NCBI GenBank assembly: GCA_949283445.1
Contig: CASDTD010000078.1
Span: 1-50,705, forward strand
DNA: 50,705 nt
From: an uncultured Coriobacteriia bacterium
GTDB lineage: Bacteria; Actinomycetota; Coriobacteriia; Coriobacteriales; QAMH01
Direction: 5' to 3'
Shown here: positions 39,093 to 46,743 of the stretch, one piece after another
Numbering within the stretch: the stretch's first letter is position 1
How the letters are laid out: each line of letters starts with the position of its first letter
Program-made: the position numbers and the translations under genes
Notes under the pieces: model-generated
Seen by the model: only the letters and a program-made list of their open reading frames with translations
Told to the model about the DNA's origin: nothing
The model's database searches: none

Positions 39093-39785
39093 CTATTCGT
39101 AATCGCTGACGTCCAGCACATACACCCAACGGACGACCTCGCCGCCGTTGAGCTTGTAGGTGTTGCACGCCTTGCCGGGGAACGTCCCGTCAACGGAATA
39201 CTTCCACCCACTGGTTGAGCCGCAGCTGAACTCGGCAAGCCCGTTGATGGAAGTCACATAGCTCGTCCCGCGCACGGACACGCCCATCTTGCCCAACGCA
39301 TCGCGCACGGTAGCGCCTTTTTTCAGCGTGACGGTCTTGGAACCCATGCTCGACGGCCACTTGCTGTTGTGGGAATGTGCGCGCGAGGAATCGATGGTGA
39401 CCTTGACCGTGATGGTGTCGTTCTTGGGTTTGGTTGCCGGCTTTTCGGTCTTGCCAGAAGACGACTGCTTCGAGCTGCTCGACGATGCTTTGGGGGCATC
39501 CTTGCCCTTGGAGCTTTGCGCGGCTTTGCTGCCGTCGTTGGCCTTAGCAGCCTTGCCCTGGGCAGCATCGGACTTCTTGGCGTTGTCCTTCGCGGACGCG
39601 CTGTCTTTATCGGCGTTTGCCTGGGGCTGCTGCCCTTCTTGAGCCTGCTGTTCCTGCTGGGCCTCCTGCGTCGTGGCAAGCGGGTCACCCGAGCCGCAAG
39701 CGCTCAAAAGCCCAGTCATCGTGACGGCGAGCAGGCACGCGAGCACGCCCGCCGTCGCCTTCTTCGCAATCTGGGAAAGACGCAT
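39093..39785 (-). CDS. DUF4430-domain lipoprotein (transcobalamin beta-domain-like)
   Basis: A 230-residue exported lipoprotein with signal MRLSQIAKKATAGVLACLLA and lipobox LLSAC (Cys30). A long polar linker (about 31-125; Gln/Ala then Lys/Ser-rich) would let the domain extend through the wall. The C-terminal domain (about 128-230) is DUF4430-like: ITVKVTIDSS, KTVTLKKGATVRDALGKMGV, SINGLAEFSCGSTSGWKYSV and GGEVVRWVYVLDVSDYE. DUF4430 corresponds to the beta domain of transcobalamin/intrinsic factor, which closes over bound B12. It starts three bases after the 713-residue gene stops. Likely an accessory B12 or corrinoid receptor feeding the ECF transporter. Confidence 0.87.
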   Translation of the reverse strand: MRLSQIAKKATAGVLACLLAVTMTGLLSACGSGDPLATTQEAQQEQQAQEGQQPQANADKDSASAKDNAKKSDAAQGKAAKANDGSKAAQSSKGKDAPKASSSSSKQSSSGKTEKPATKPKNDTITVKVTIDSSRAHSHNSKWPSSMGSKTVTLKKGATVRDALGKMGVSVRGTSYVTSINGLAEFSCGSTSGWKYSVDGTFPGKACNTYKLNGGEVVRWVYVLDVSDYE

Positions 39786-39788
39786 TGT

Positions 39789-41930
39789 CTAGTCCTCTCT
39801 TCCATTGGACGTGCCCATGCGGCGACGGTGCGCAGCGGAGCCGGCAATAAACGTGGCGAGCATGGCAATGACCGCCGCAAACGCCAGGGCACCTACGCCG
39901 CTATCGCCCGTCTGCGTAGCGTCACCCGCGCCCTCATCGCCCTCGTCAGCCGGGCTGGGATCGGGGTCACCCTTCGGCTCTTCCTTCGGCTGCGGCGTGT
40001 AGTCGGGAATGCTGGAAATGCCCTTGCTTGCATCCACGTAGAGGTTGTAAGCCTCGCCATCAGAATTGAGCAGCCCCTGGTAGGCCACAAGCGCCATGAA
40101 GCCCTGCTCGGTAGCCATCTCGTTGAGCTCGTTCAAGGAACTGTCGAACACGAAGCCGGAGAGGTCTTTCGCCGCGAACTGCAGAAGCGCGCTCAAAGGC
40201 GTGCCGCCGTTTTCCGTCGCCCACTCGGTTGCAGGGTTGACGCCCGCCGCGCACAGGGCGAGCACGGCATATGCCGTGGAGTTGGCGTTTTCCGCACCAG
40301 TGTTATCGGCAAAGCCACCGTCTTCTTCCTGGATGGCCAAAAGCGCCTCGAGCGCGCTGTTGATTGCCTCGCTCACGCCCTCGTATTCTCCTTCGTACGG
40401 AGCGAGCGCGCAGATGGCCATGGCCGTCGTGTCAACATCGGTGCCGGAGCCCGACCACGCAAAGCCGCCATCAGCATGCTGCGCGTCGAGAATCTTGTTC
40501 ACGAGAGCCTGCTCGCTCAGGTTCGCATCATCGGGCACTTCGTAATTGCCACTTGCATAGGCCCACAACGTCGAGAGCAGAATGTTGACATTCGAGTTGC
40601 CCGTGACGTTTTTCGCCATCTTCTCGATAGCGTTGAACGTGCCGTCGCCATCGGGCAAAGCCGTCGCGTCGTAGCCCGCCGCGGTGAGCGCGATGATGTA
40701 GCGTTGCACAGCGGTCGCTTGGTTGCCGTCCTGCGGTGGATTCTTGATGTCCTTGACCGCCTGCGCAACGAAGCCCGAGCCAATGGTGTCTTTCATGCCC
40801 AACGCAGACAGAGCGAGCACCTTCCAGGGGTCGGTCGTACCCGCGTAGGACGTGGCGATATTGTCCATGAGCTCGCCGATCTGGTTTTCGTCGATACCCG
40901 TAGCGACATTACCCGTTCCCGGGCGCTCGGGCGTCGTACCGGGATTCTCCGGCTCAGCCGGCGTGTTCGTGGATTCGCCGGGAACGTTCTCCTCGTAGTA
41001 CGCGTCCCAGTCATAGGACGTGGGGACGGTCGTATAGGCCATCCAACCAAACTGGTACTGATGCCCCGCTTCGAGCTTCACGTAATCCAGGCCGCAGGTT
41101 CCCTGACCATATGCGCCATCAAAGAAGGAGCTCCAGTACAGGGAAACCGAATAGTCGTCAGCGTTCGCGGGCGCCAGCGTGGTACCTTCCTCCGAGACGA
41201 TTTCGCCAATGTACTTATAGCCGTCATAGCTTGAAACAGGAGCCGTATAGGATTTGATATCCCCGGCAGCAACAGCGGCGTCGAGCAGGTCGAGAACCGT
41301 ATCGCCTTCTTCGAAGGCATATTCCTTGTTGACCAACGACGTGTTGCCATTGGCAATCGTCAGCGTCGCGACGTTTTCGCCCTCCGCTTTCTCGGGCGTG
41401 TTGCTGGCATAGAACTCGGTCCAGTCGTAGGAAGCGGGAACGGTCGTATAGCACGTCCATGCGAACTGATAGCTATCTCCGGCAACAAGCTTCACGTGGT
41501 CGAGCGCGCAATCGCCCTGCCCGTACTTGCCGTTGAAATACGAACTCCAGTAGGTGGAAACCGAATAGTCAGCGCTGTTCCACGCCTGCGGGGTCTCGCC
41601 TTCCTCTGACGTGATGGTGCCAATGTACTTGCCGCCATACGACGATTCAGGGGCCGTGTACGCCTTGATGTCACCTTCCTCGACCGCCGCATCAAGCAGG
41701 TCGAGAACCGTATCGCCCTCGTTGAACGCGTACCTCTTGTTGACCCACGTTTTGTCGCCGTTCACGATCGTCAACGTGACGGTGTTCTCCTGCGCATCGT
41801 CGTCGGCCGCCATTGCCGGAGCTACGGGCACGAAGCTCACGCACAGGGCGAGCGCCAGCGCGAACGCGAAGAGTTTCTTGACAAGGGCCGCCCCTTGCCG
41901 CTTTTGTGCTGTGTTTGAGATTGCAGCCAT
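39789..41930 (-). CDS. Intrinsic-factor-like surface protein: two DUF4430-like repeats plus alpha/alpha-barrel
   Basis: A 713-residue exported protein. A signal peptide ends near APAMA (about residue 41). Two similar DUF4430-like repeats follow (about 48-165 and 186-305), each with a W- or L-VNK-YAF core, EGDTVLDLLDAAV and YSV-x3-WSS-F. Residues 345-650 form repeated alpha-helical hairpins of the terpenoid-cyclase/prenyltransferase barrel type (HADGGFAWSGSGTDVDTTAM; EEDGGFADNTGAENANSTAY). An acidic, Pro-rich stalk (PKEEPKGDPDPSPADEG) and a C-terminal membrane helix (about 683-703) with a basic tail anchor it. Alpha-barrel plus DUF4430 is the two-domain plan of animal intrinsic factor, here in reverse order. 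The gene directly follows the cobalamin riboswitch. Confidence 0.88.
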   Translation of the reverse strand: MAAISNTAQKRQGAALVKKLFAFALALALCVSFVPVAPAMAADDDAQENTVTLTIVNGDKTWVNKRYAFNEGDTVLDLLDAAVEEGDIKAYTAPESSYGGKYIGTITSEEGETPQAWNSADYSVSTYWSSYFNGKYGQGDCALDHVKLVAGDSYQFAWTCYTTVPASYDWTEFYASNTPEKAEGENVATLTIANGNTSLVNKEYAFEEGDTVLDLLDAAVAAGDIKSYTAPVSSYDGYKYIGEIVSEEGTTLAPANADDYSVSLYWSSFFDGAYGQGTCGLDYVKLEAGHQYQFGWMAYTTVPTSYDWDAYYEENVPGESTNTPAEPENPGTTPERPGTGNVATGIDENQIGELMDNIATSYAGTTDPWKVLALSALGMKDTIGSGFVAQAVKDIKNPPQDGNQATAVQRYIIALTAAGYDATALPDGDGTFNAIEKMAKNVTGNSNVNILLSTLWAYASGNYEVPDDANLSEQALVNKILDAQHADGGFAWSGSGTDVDTTAMAICALAPYEGEYEGVSEAINSALEALLAIQEEDGGFADNTGAENANSTAYAVLALCAAGVNPATEWATENGGTPLSALLQFAAKDLSGFVFDSSLNELNEMATEQGFMALVAYQGLLNSDGEAYNLYVDASKGISSIPDYTPQPKEEPKGDPDPSPADEGDEGAGDATQTGDSGVGALAFAAVIAMLATFIAGSAAHRRRMGTSNGRED

Positions 41931-42095
41931 GAATACCTCTCTTCCAGGGCCATCTTCGATGGATAGGTATTCCGACTTCGCCAAGCATCGAACTCACCGA
42001 TGCGCTTGAACCTTACGGTTACTGGTATAGCGGGGGATTCGCACCCCCATTCCCCTAAGCCCAGGCCCTGCACAGCCCGAACTCGCGTGCATGCG
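41931..42095 (-). promoter_or_regulatory. Cobalamin riboswitch
   Basis: On the minus strand the conserved core reads GGGGAAT (42054-42048), GGGGGTGCGAATCCCCC hairpin, GCTATACCAGTAACCGTAA and the B12-box-like AGTCGGAATACCTATCC (41977-41961). This matches the order and spacing of the cobalamin riboswitch. GAATACCT in the box (41972-41965) is exactly complementary to AGGTATTC (41938-41931), which contains the Shine-Dalgarno directly before the ATG at 41930; a translation switch is therefore likely. The 5' limit is approximate. Confidence 0.87.
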
Positions 42096-42130
42096 CACGC
42101 GCCCATCAAGTGCCAATATGAACAGAATGC

Positions 42131-42160
42131 ATAATAGAACTTGCACGCACGACATGCCAG
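42131..42160 (-). promoter_or_regulatory. Promoter of the B12 operon
   Basis: Minus-strand CTGGCA (42160-42155), an 18-bp spacer and TATTAT (42136-42131). Predicted start near 42124, giving a leader of about 194 nt that contains the whole riboswitch. Confidence 0.55.
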
Positions 42161-42169
42161 ACCTCAGTA

Positions 42170-42522
42170 CTGTATGTGAACGAATTGCACATCGTTATGA
42201 ATTTTACGAATAGCGAGCGACGAGCAAACAATCACTCTCATGCAGCCGAAAACGCGCTGCCAATCGCCCGCCCCTCCGGATTCTGCCCTCGCGTTCGGTC
42301 TTGACCGCGCAAGCCCGAAGGGTGGACGAAAACGCACGCCGGGGCAAAGCGCCATCGTGAAACCGTGCCCCAGCATGCGTTTCGGACCATCTGGAAGCGT
42401 TTGTTGGCCGAAACCACACGACGGGGCACGAATCCGCTCCCTCGACCGTGCCCCGCCATGCAATCTTGACCAGCAGGCCGTCGGGAGCGCATTGCCTCCG
42501 TCCGCGCGTTGCCCGCGCCGCT
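42170..42522. other. Intergenic between purN and the B12 operon
   Basis: No credible gene is seen. It carries two well-formed units of the intergenic stem-loop family at 42334-42460. Confidence 0.65.
42334..42460. repeat. Intergenic stem-loop repeat family, locus 2 (two units)
   Basis: Unit a pairs GCACGCCGGGGCA (42334-42346) with TGCCCCAGCATGC (42366-42378). Unit b pairs CACGACGGGGCACG (42417-42430) with CGTGCCCCGCCATG (42447-42460). Both stems are 13-14 bp with G-U pairs on one strand. They lie downstream of purN. Confidence 0.8.
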
Positions 42523-43140
42523 TTACGCCTCGTCGACGGTGCAGCGGCCGTCCGCCACGTGCACGCGGCCCTGCGCAATCGCCTGCAGCACCTTCGGGTA
42601 CCACTCGTGCTCCGCATCGTGGATGCGGGCCTCCAGCTCGTCAACGCTTTCGCCGGCCACGACGGGCACCTCGTGTTGGAAGATAATCGGGCCCTTATCG
42701 TATTCCTCGTTGGCGAAGTGAATGGTGATGCCCGTCACCTCGTCGCCTGCGTCGAACGCGTCTTGGATGGCGTGCGCGCCGGGATGCTTGGGCAGCAGCG
42801 CCGGATGCAGGTTGACGATGCGGTTGGGAAACGCGTCCAGCAAAACCGGCGTGACCTTGCGCATGTACCCCGCCATGGCAACGTAGTCCACGTCGCGTTC
42901 TTGCAACGCCGCCGCTATTATTTCGTCCACCGCCTCGGGCTGCGCGTAGTCCTCTTTCTCGAAGACGAGCGTCTCAAGGCCAGCGGCCTGCGCCTTCGCA
43001 ATGCCCGCCGCATGCGAATTCGAAGAGACGACGAGCTTGATCTCGGCATCCAGCTGCCCTGCCGCAATCGCCTCGATAATCGCCACCATGTTCGAGCCGG
43101 TGCCGGAAATGAGCACCGCAAGGTTCATCTTACGCGTCAT
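42523..43140 (-). CDS. purN: Phosphoribosylglycinamide formyltransferase
   Basis: Transfers a formyl group from 10-formyl-tetrahydrofolate to GAR in purine synthesis. The 205-residue enzyme has VLISGTGSNMVAIIEAI near the start, the catalytic region MAGYMRKVTPVLL and IVNLHPALLPKHPGAHAIQ with its essential Asn-x-His, and VTGITIHFANEEYDKGPII. ATG 43140 overlaps the purM stop by 11 bp and has AAGGTGGTG upstream; ATG 43128 (MNLAVL) is an alternative. It is the last gene of purF-purM-purN. Confidence 0.95.
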   Translation of the reverse strand: MTRKMNLAVLISGTGSNMVAIIEAIAAGQLDAEIKLVVSSNSHAAGIAKAQAAGLETLVFEKEDYAQPEAVDEIIAAALQERDVDYVAMAGYMRKVTPVLLDAFPNRIVNLHPALLPKHPGAHAIQDAFDAGDEVTGITIHFANEEYDKGPIIFQHEVPVVAGESVDELEARIHDAEHEWYPKVLQAIAQGRVHVADGRCTVDEA

Positions 43141-44185
43141 GCGTGTACACCACCTTGCCGCTTCCGGCGACGATGCGGCCAATCTCGAACACGCTCTCGC
43201 CGTGCTCCTGGAGCGACGCCGTCACATCTGCAACCGCATCACGCGGGCAGATGACGCACATGCCGATGCCCATGTTGAAGGTCTTGAGCGCCTCCTCTTC
43301 GGAAAGCCCCGCCTTCTCGACCACGTAGCCGATGATGGGCACCGCTTTCCAGCTGCCCAGACGCACCTCGGCATCGAGGGTTTCCGGCAAAGCGCGGTTG
43401 AGGTTTTCGGTGATGCCGCCACCCGTGATGTGTGCCACGGCGTGCACAGGCAGACCCGCGTCGAGCAGCGCGAGAATGGACTTCACGTAGATGCGCGTGG
43501 GCTCGAGCAGTGCCTCGAGCACGGACGCACCGCCCAGCTCCGGACGTTGCTCCTTCAGTTCGTCTTCGAGCATGACGTCGGTGACCACGCGGCGCACGAG
43601 CGAGAAACCGTTGGAGTGGATGCCCGTCGAGGCAAGGCCCAGCACCACGTCGCCCTCCTGCACCAAGTCCGGCCCGATCATCTTCGGGCGATCGACCACG
43701 CCCACGCAGAAGCCGGACAGGTCGTACTCGTCGGGATCCATGACGCCGGGATGTTCGGCCATCTCGCCGCCGACGAGCGCGCAGCCCGCCTGGCGGCAGC
43801 CCTCGGCGATGCCGCCCACTACCCGCTCGACATGCTCGGCCTTGAGCTTGCCGATGGCGACGTAATCGAGGAAGAACAGCGGCTCGGCCCCGCAGGCCAG
43901 TACGTCGTTAACGCACATGGCGACCAGATCGATGCCCACCGTGTCATGATTGTTCGCGAGCTTGGCCAGCTGCAGCTTGGTGCCCACGCCATCCGTGCCG
44001 CTCACGAGCAGCGGGTCTTCCATGCCCTTGAGCGCGGCGGCGGAAAACAGCCCGCCGAAACCGCCGATATCGCCCACGACCTCGGGGCGGTACGTGGATT
44101 TCACGGCGGCGCGAATGCCGTCGACGGCACGTGCGCCTTCGTCGATGTCGACGCCTGCGTCTTTGTAGGTCACCTGCTCAGACAT
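43130..44185 (-). CDS. purM: Phosphoribosylformylglycinamidine cyclo-ligase (AIR synthetase)
   Basis: ATP-dependent ring closure of FGAM to AIR. The 351-residue enzyme shows VTYKDAGVDIDEGARAVDGI at the N-terminus, LLVSGTDGVGTKLQLA, ALVGGEMAEHPGVMDPDEYD and AHITGGGITENLNRALP, all diagnostic of PurM. It follows purF by 71 bp and overlaps purN, so the three genes form one operon. No other purine gene lies in the window. Confidence 0.97.
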   Translation of the reverse strand: MSEQVTYKDAGVDIDEGARAVDGIRAAVKSTYRPEVVGDIGGFGGLFSAAALKGMEDPLLVSGTDGVGTKLQLAKLANNHDTVGIDLVAMCVNDVLACGAEPLFFLDYVAIGKLKAEHVERVVGGIAEGCRQAGCALVGGEMAEHPGVMDPDEYDLSGFCVGVVDRPKMIGPDLVQEGDVVLGLASTGIHSNGFSLVRRVVTDVMLEDELKEQRPELGGASVLEALLEPTRIYVKSILALLDAGLPVHAVAHITGGGITENLNRALPETLDAEVRLGSWKAVPIIGYVVEKAGLSEEEALKTFNMGIGMCVICPRDAVADVTASLQEHGESVFEIGRIVAGSGKVVYTHDA

Positions 44186-44256
44186 AGCTACCTCTCAAAT
44201 GGTCGTGGCCGGTCGGTCATGCCCCTCGCCCGGCTACGGGCAAGGGCGGCAAAGCA

Positions 44257-45855
44257 TCAGTTGATGTCGGGAAGGGGAAGCTGCGTGTTGTCATCGCCGT
44301 TGACAAGCGGCTCGACGCCCTCCAGAAAACTCCGCGTGGCAAACTTCTCCGGAATACGCACGGGATAGACGCCGTTGAAGCACGCTGTGCAAAACGGCGC
44401 GTCGGAACAGTCCTCTTTCTCGCAGCGGTACCGCGGTTCGCCCAGCTTGCCGGACTCGAGCGCCTGCCCGCCCGTGCTGCTGATCATGCCAATGGACGAA
44501 ATGAGCCCAGGCAGGCTCAAAAACGCGAGCGAGTCGGCTCCGACGAATGCGCAAATCTCCTCCACGCTCTTGTTCGCGGATATGAGCTGGTCTTGCGTGT
44601 CGGTGTCGATGCCGTAGAAGCACGGCCACTTGACCTCGGGCGACACGATGCGCAGGTGCACTTCGGCAGCACCGGCATCGCGCAGCATCTTCACGAGCTG
44701 CTTGGACGTGTTGCCGCGCACGATGGAATCGTCGATGACCACTAGGCGTCGGCCCTTGATCGAGGCGCTGATGGGGTTGAGCTTGAGCCTGATGCCCATG
44801 TTGCGCAGCTCCTGCGTGGGCTCGATGAACGTGCGTCCCACGTAGCGGTTCTTGACGATGCCCTGCGCGTACGGGATGCCGCTTTCGCGCGAATAGCCAA
44901 TGGCGCCGGGAATGCCGCTGTCCGGCACGCCGATGCACACGTCGGCGTCGCACGGCGCCTCTTGGGCGAGCATGCGCCCCATCCACACACGTGACTGGTG
45001 GATGGTGGTGCCGTCGAACACGCTGTCCGGGCGCGCGAAGTACACGTGCTCGAAGATGCAGGGCGTGTAGCGGCGGGCAGGAAGCGCCTGCTCGGAAACG
45101 AGCCCCTCTTCGTTGATGCGGATGACCTCGCCCGGACGCACGTCACGCACGTACGTCGCGCCGACGATGTCTAGACCGCAGGTCTCGCTGGCGACGACGT
45201 AACCGCCGTCGGGAAACGCGCCCAGCACGAGCGGGCGTATGCCGTTCGGATCGCGGAAGGCATAGAGCGCGTTGGAAGTGATGAGCACCATGGCATAGGC
45301 GCCCTCGATGAGCTCCATCGTGCGGCGTATGCCCTCGCGCATGTGATGGCTTTTCTGCGTGAAGTACCCGATGAGCTTGGCCGCGACCTCGGAATCGGTG
45401 GCGGATCTGAAGGATATGCCGCGCTCGATGAGCTCGACGCGCAGATGTGCCGTGTTCACGAGCGTGCCGTTGTGCGCCAGCGCGATGATTTCCTCGCCGA
45501 TGGCAGACAAATGCGGCTGCGCGGCTTCCCAGGAATCGGCGCCGCCGCTGGTGGAGTAGCGCGCATGCCCGATAGCGACATGCCCGGTGAGTGCCGCGAA
45601 ATCGCTTTCCTTGAACACCTGGGTGACAAGCCCCAGGTCTTTGTTGACCATGACGGTGTCGCCGTCGCCCACGGCGATGCCCGCCGACTCCTGCCCGCGG
45701 TGCTGCAGCGCCTGCAGGCCGAAGTAAACCAGCCGTCCGACATCCTTGCGTTCGTCATAGACCCCGAAGACGGCGCATTCGTCATGCAACCGGTCGTCTT
45801 CTGCGCCGGCGAGAACGTTCGTGCGGGACGGGTCGTGCTGAAGAGCAGCATCCAC
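44257..45855 (-). CDS. purF: Amidophosphoribosyltransferase
   Basis: First committed step of purine synthesis: PRPP plus glutamine to phosphoribosylamine. The 532-residue protein is made with an N-terminal propeptide that should be cut before the nucleophile Cys27 (LHDECAVFGV). The glutaminase domain is followed by the PRTase domain with RLVVIDDSIVRGNTSKQLV. Four cysteines match the 4Fe-4S ligands of the Bacillus-type enzyme (YTPCIFEHVYFARPDS, WPCFYGIDT, FCTACF), so this is the oxygen-sensitive cluster-containing form. The start is GTG 45855 with GAGGGGA upstream. Head of purF-purM-purN. Confidence 0.97.
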   Translation of the reverse strand: MDAALQHDPSRTNVLAGAEDDRLHDECAVFGVYDERKDVGRLVYFGLQALQHRGQESAGIAVGDGDTVMVNKDLGLVTQVFKESDFAALTGHVAIGHARYSTSGGADSWEAAQPHLSAIGEEIIALAHNGTLVNTAHLRVELIERGISFRSATDSEVAAKLIGYFTQKSHHMREGIRRTMELIEGAYAMVLITSNALYAFRDPNGIRPLVLGAFPDGGYVVASETCGLDIVGATYVRDVRPGEVIRINEEGLVSEQALPARRYTPCIFEHVYFARPDSVFDGTTIHQSRVWMGRMLAQEAPCDADVCIGVPDSGIPGAIGYSRESGIPYAQGIVKNRYVGRTFIEPTQELRNMGIRLKLNPISASIKGRRLVVIDDSIVRGNTSKQLVKMLRDAGAAEVHLRIVSPEVKWPCFYGIDTDTQDQLISANKSVEEICAFVGADSLAFLSLPGLISSIGMISSTGGQALESGKLGEPRYRCEKEDCSDAPFCTACFNGVYPVRIPEKFATRSFLEGVEPLVNGDDNTQLPLPDIN

Positions 45856-45869
45856 GTGTGGTCCCCTCT

Positions 45870-46583
45870 TTACAGGCCGAGTGCCTTTTTAAGCGATGCG
45901 ACCCTGCGGCGGGAAACGGGGATTTTCTCCTCTTCGCCCGTCAGGGTGAGCAGCAGCGTGCCGCCCTGAACCGGGTCGACCTCGCTCACGCAGGACAGGT
46001 TGACCAAGTAGCGACGGTGCACGCGGAAAAAGCCCATGGGCTCGAGCTTCGCCTCGAGCTGCGCCAAAGACACGGTGGACAGGTAACGGTCTGTGTCCGT
46101 GTGCAGGTAGGAATAGTCGTCCTTGGCCATGATGAAATGAATCTTGCTCGCGGGAATGAGCAGCTTCTTGCCGCCCTTCTCGACGGGAATGCGCTCGTTG
46201 GCGGTGGGGCGGCCCTGCGAGGCGATGAGCCCGGCGACCTTGGCGATGGCCTGCTTCAGGCGATCGGTCTCGACGGGCTTGACCAGGTAATCGGTCGCGT
46301 TGACTTCGAACGCCTTGACGGCGTGCTCGCTGTAAGCCGTGACGAAGATGACATACGGCGGATACTTGAGCTTGGTAAGCGCCTCGGCCAGTTGCAGGCC
46401 GTTGGCACCGGGCATGTTGACATCGAGGAACATGATGTCGGCACCCGCATCCCTGAGCTTCTCGATGGCCTCGCGCACGTTGGCAGCTTCTGCCGCGACC
46501 TCGACCTGACCGGTCTCGTCCAACAGGAACCTGAGCTCAGAACGCGCAGGAGCCTCATCATCCACAATAATAGCTTTGAGCAT
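45870..46583 (-). CDS. LytTR-family response regulator
   Basis: A 237-residue regulator. The receiver domain (1-120) has the acidic pair in VDDEAPAR, phospho-acceptor Asp in IMFLDVNMPG, Thr in FVTAYS and Lys in DYLVKPVE. The C-terminal LytTR DNA-binding domain (about 135-237) has FIMAKDDYSYLHTD, GFFRVHRRYLVNLSCV and ISRR-like IPVSRRRV. Such regulators control cell-wall, autolysin or carbon-starvation genes. Its sensor kinase gene lies upstream on the same strand with a 160-bp gap. It ends 14 bp before purF starts, so some read-through into purF is possible. Confidence 0.94.
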   Translation of the reverse strand: MLKAIIVDDEAPARSELRFLLDETGQVEVAAEAANVREAIEKLRDAGADIMFLDVNMPGANGLQLAEALTKLKYPPYVIFVTAYSEHAVKAFEVNATDYLVKPVETDRLKQAIAKVAGLIASQGRPTANERIPVEKGGKKLLIPASKIHFIMAKDDYSYLHTDTDRYLSTVSLAQLEAKLEPMGFFRVHRRYLVNLSCVSEVDPVQGGTLLLTLTGEEEKIPVSRRRVASLKKALGL

Positions 46584-46743
46584 AGTCTCTCCGTTTCAGG
46601 TTGACACGACCTGATTCTAGCATCAAATCTGCACTCGTCAGCATAAAGACACGGGCGGACTTGGCTTGCGGCAGGCCGAACAGCGCGGACAGAGAGGGAG
46701 TGCCGCCAGAAAACGTGCCGTGTGGAGCTAGCCCACGGATTTG

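Noticed and set aside
39369..41234. A 621-codon plus-strand open frame opposite the intrinsic-factor-like gene
   Set aside because: It is antisense to a gene with signal peptide, repeats and operon context; its product is a low-complexity Arg/Val/Leu mix with no ribosome site, an artefact of GC-rich third positions.
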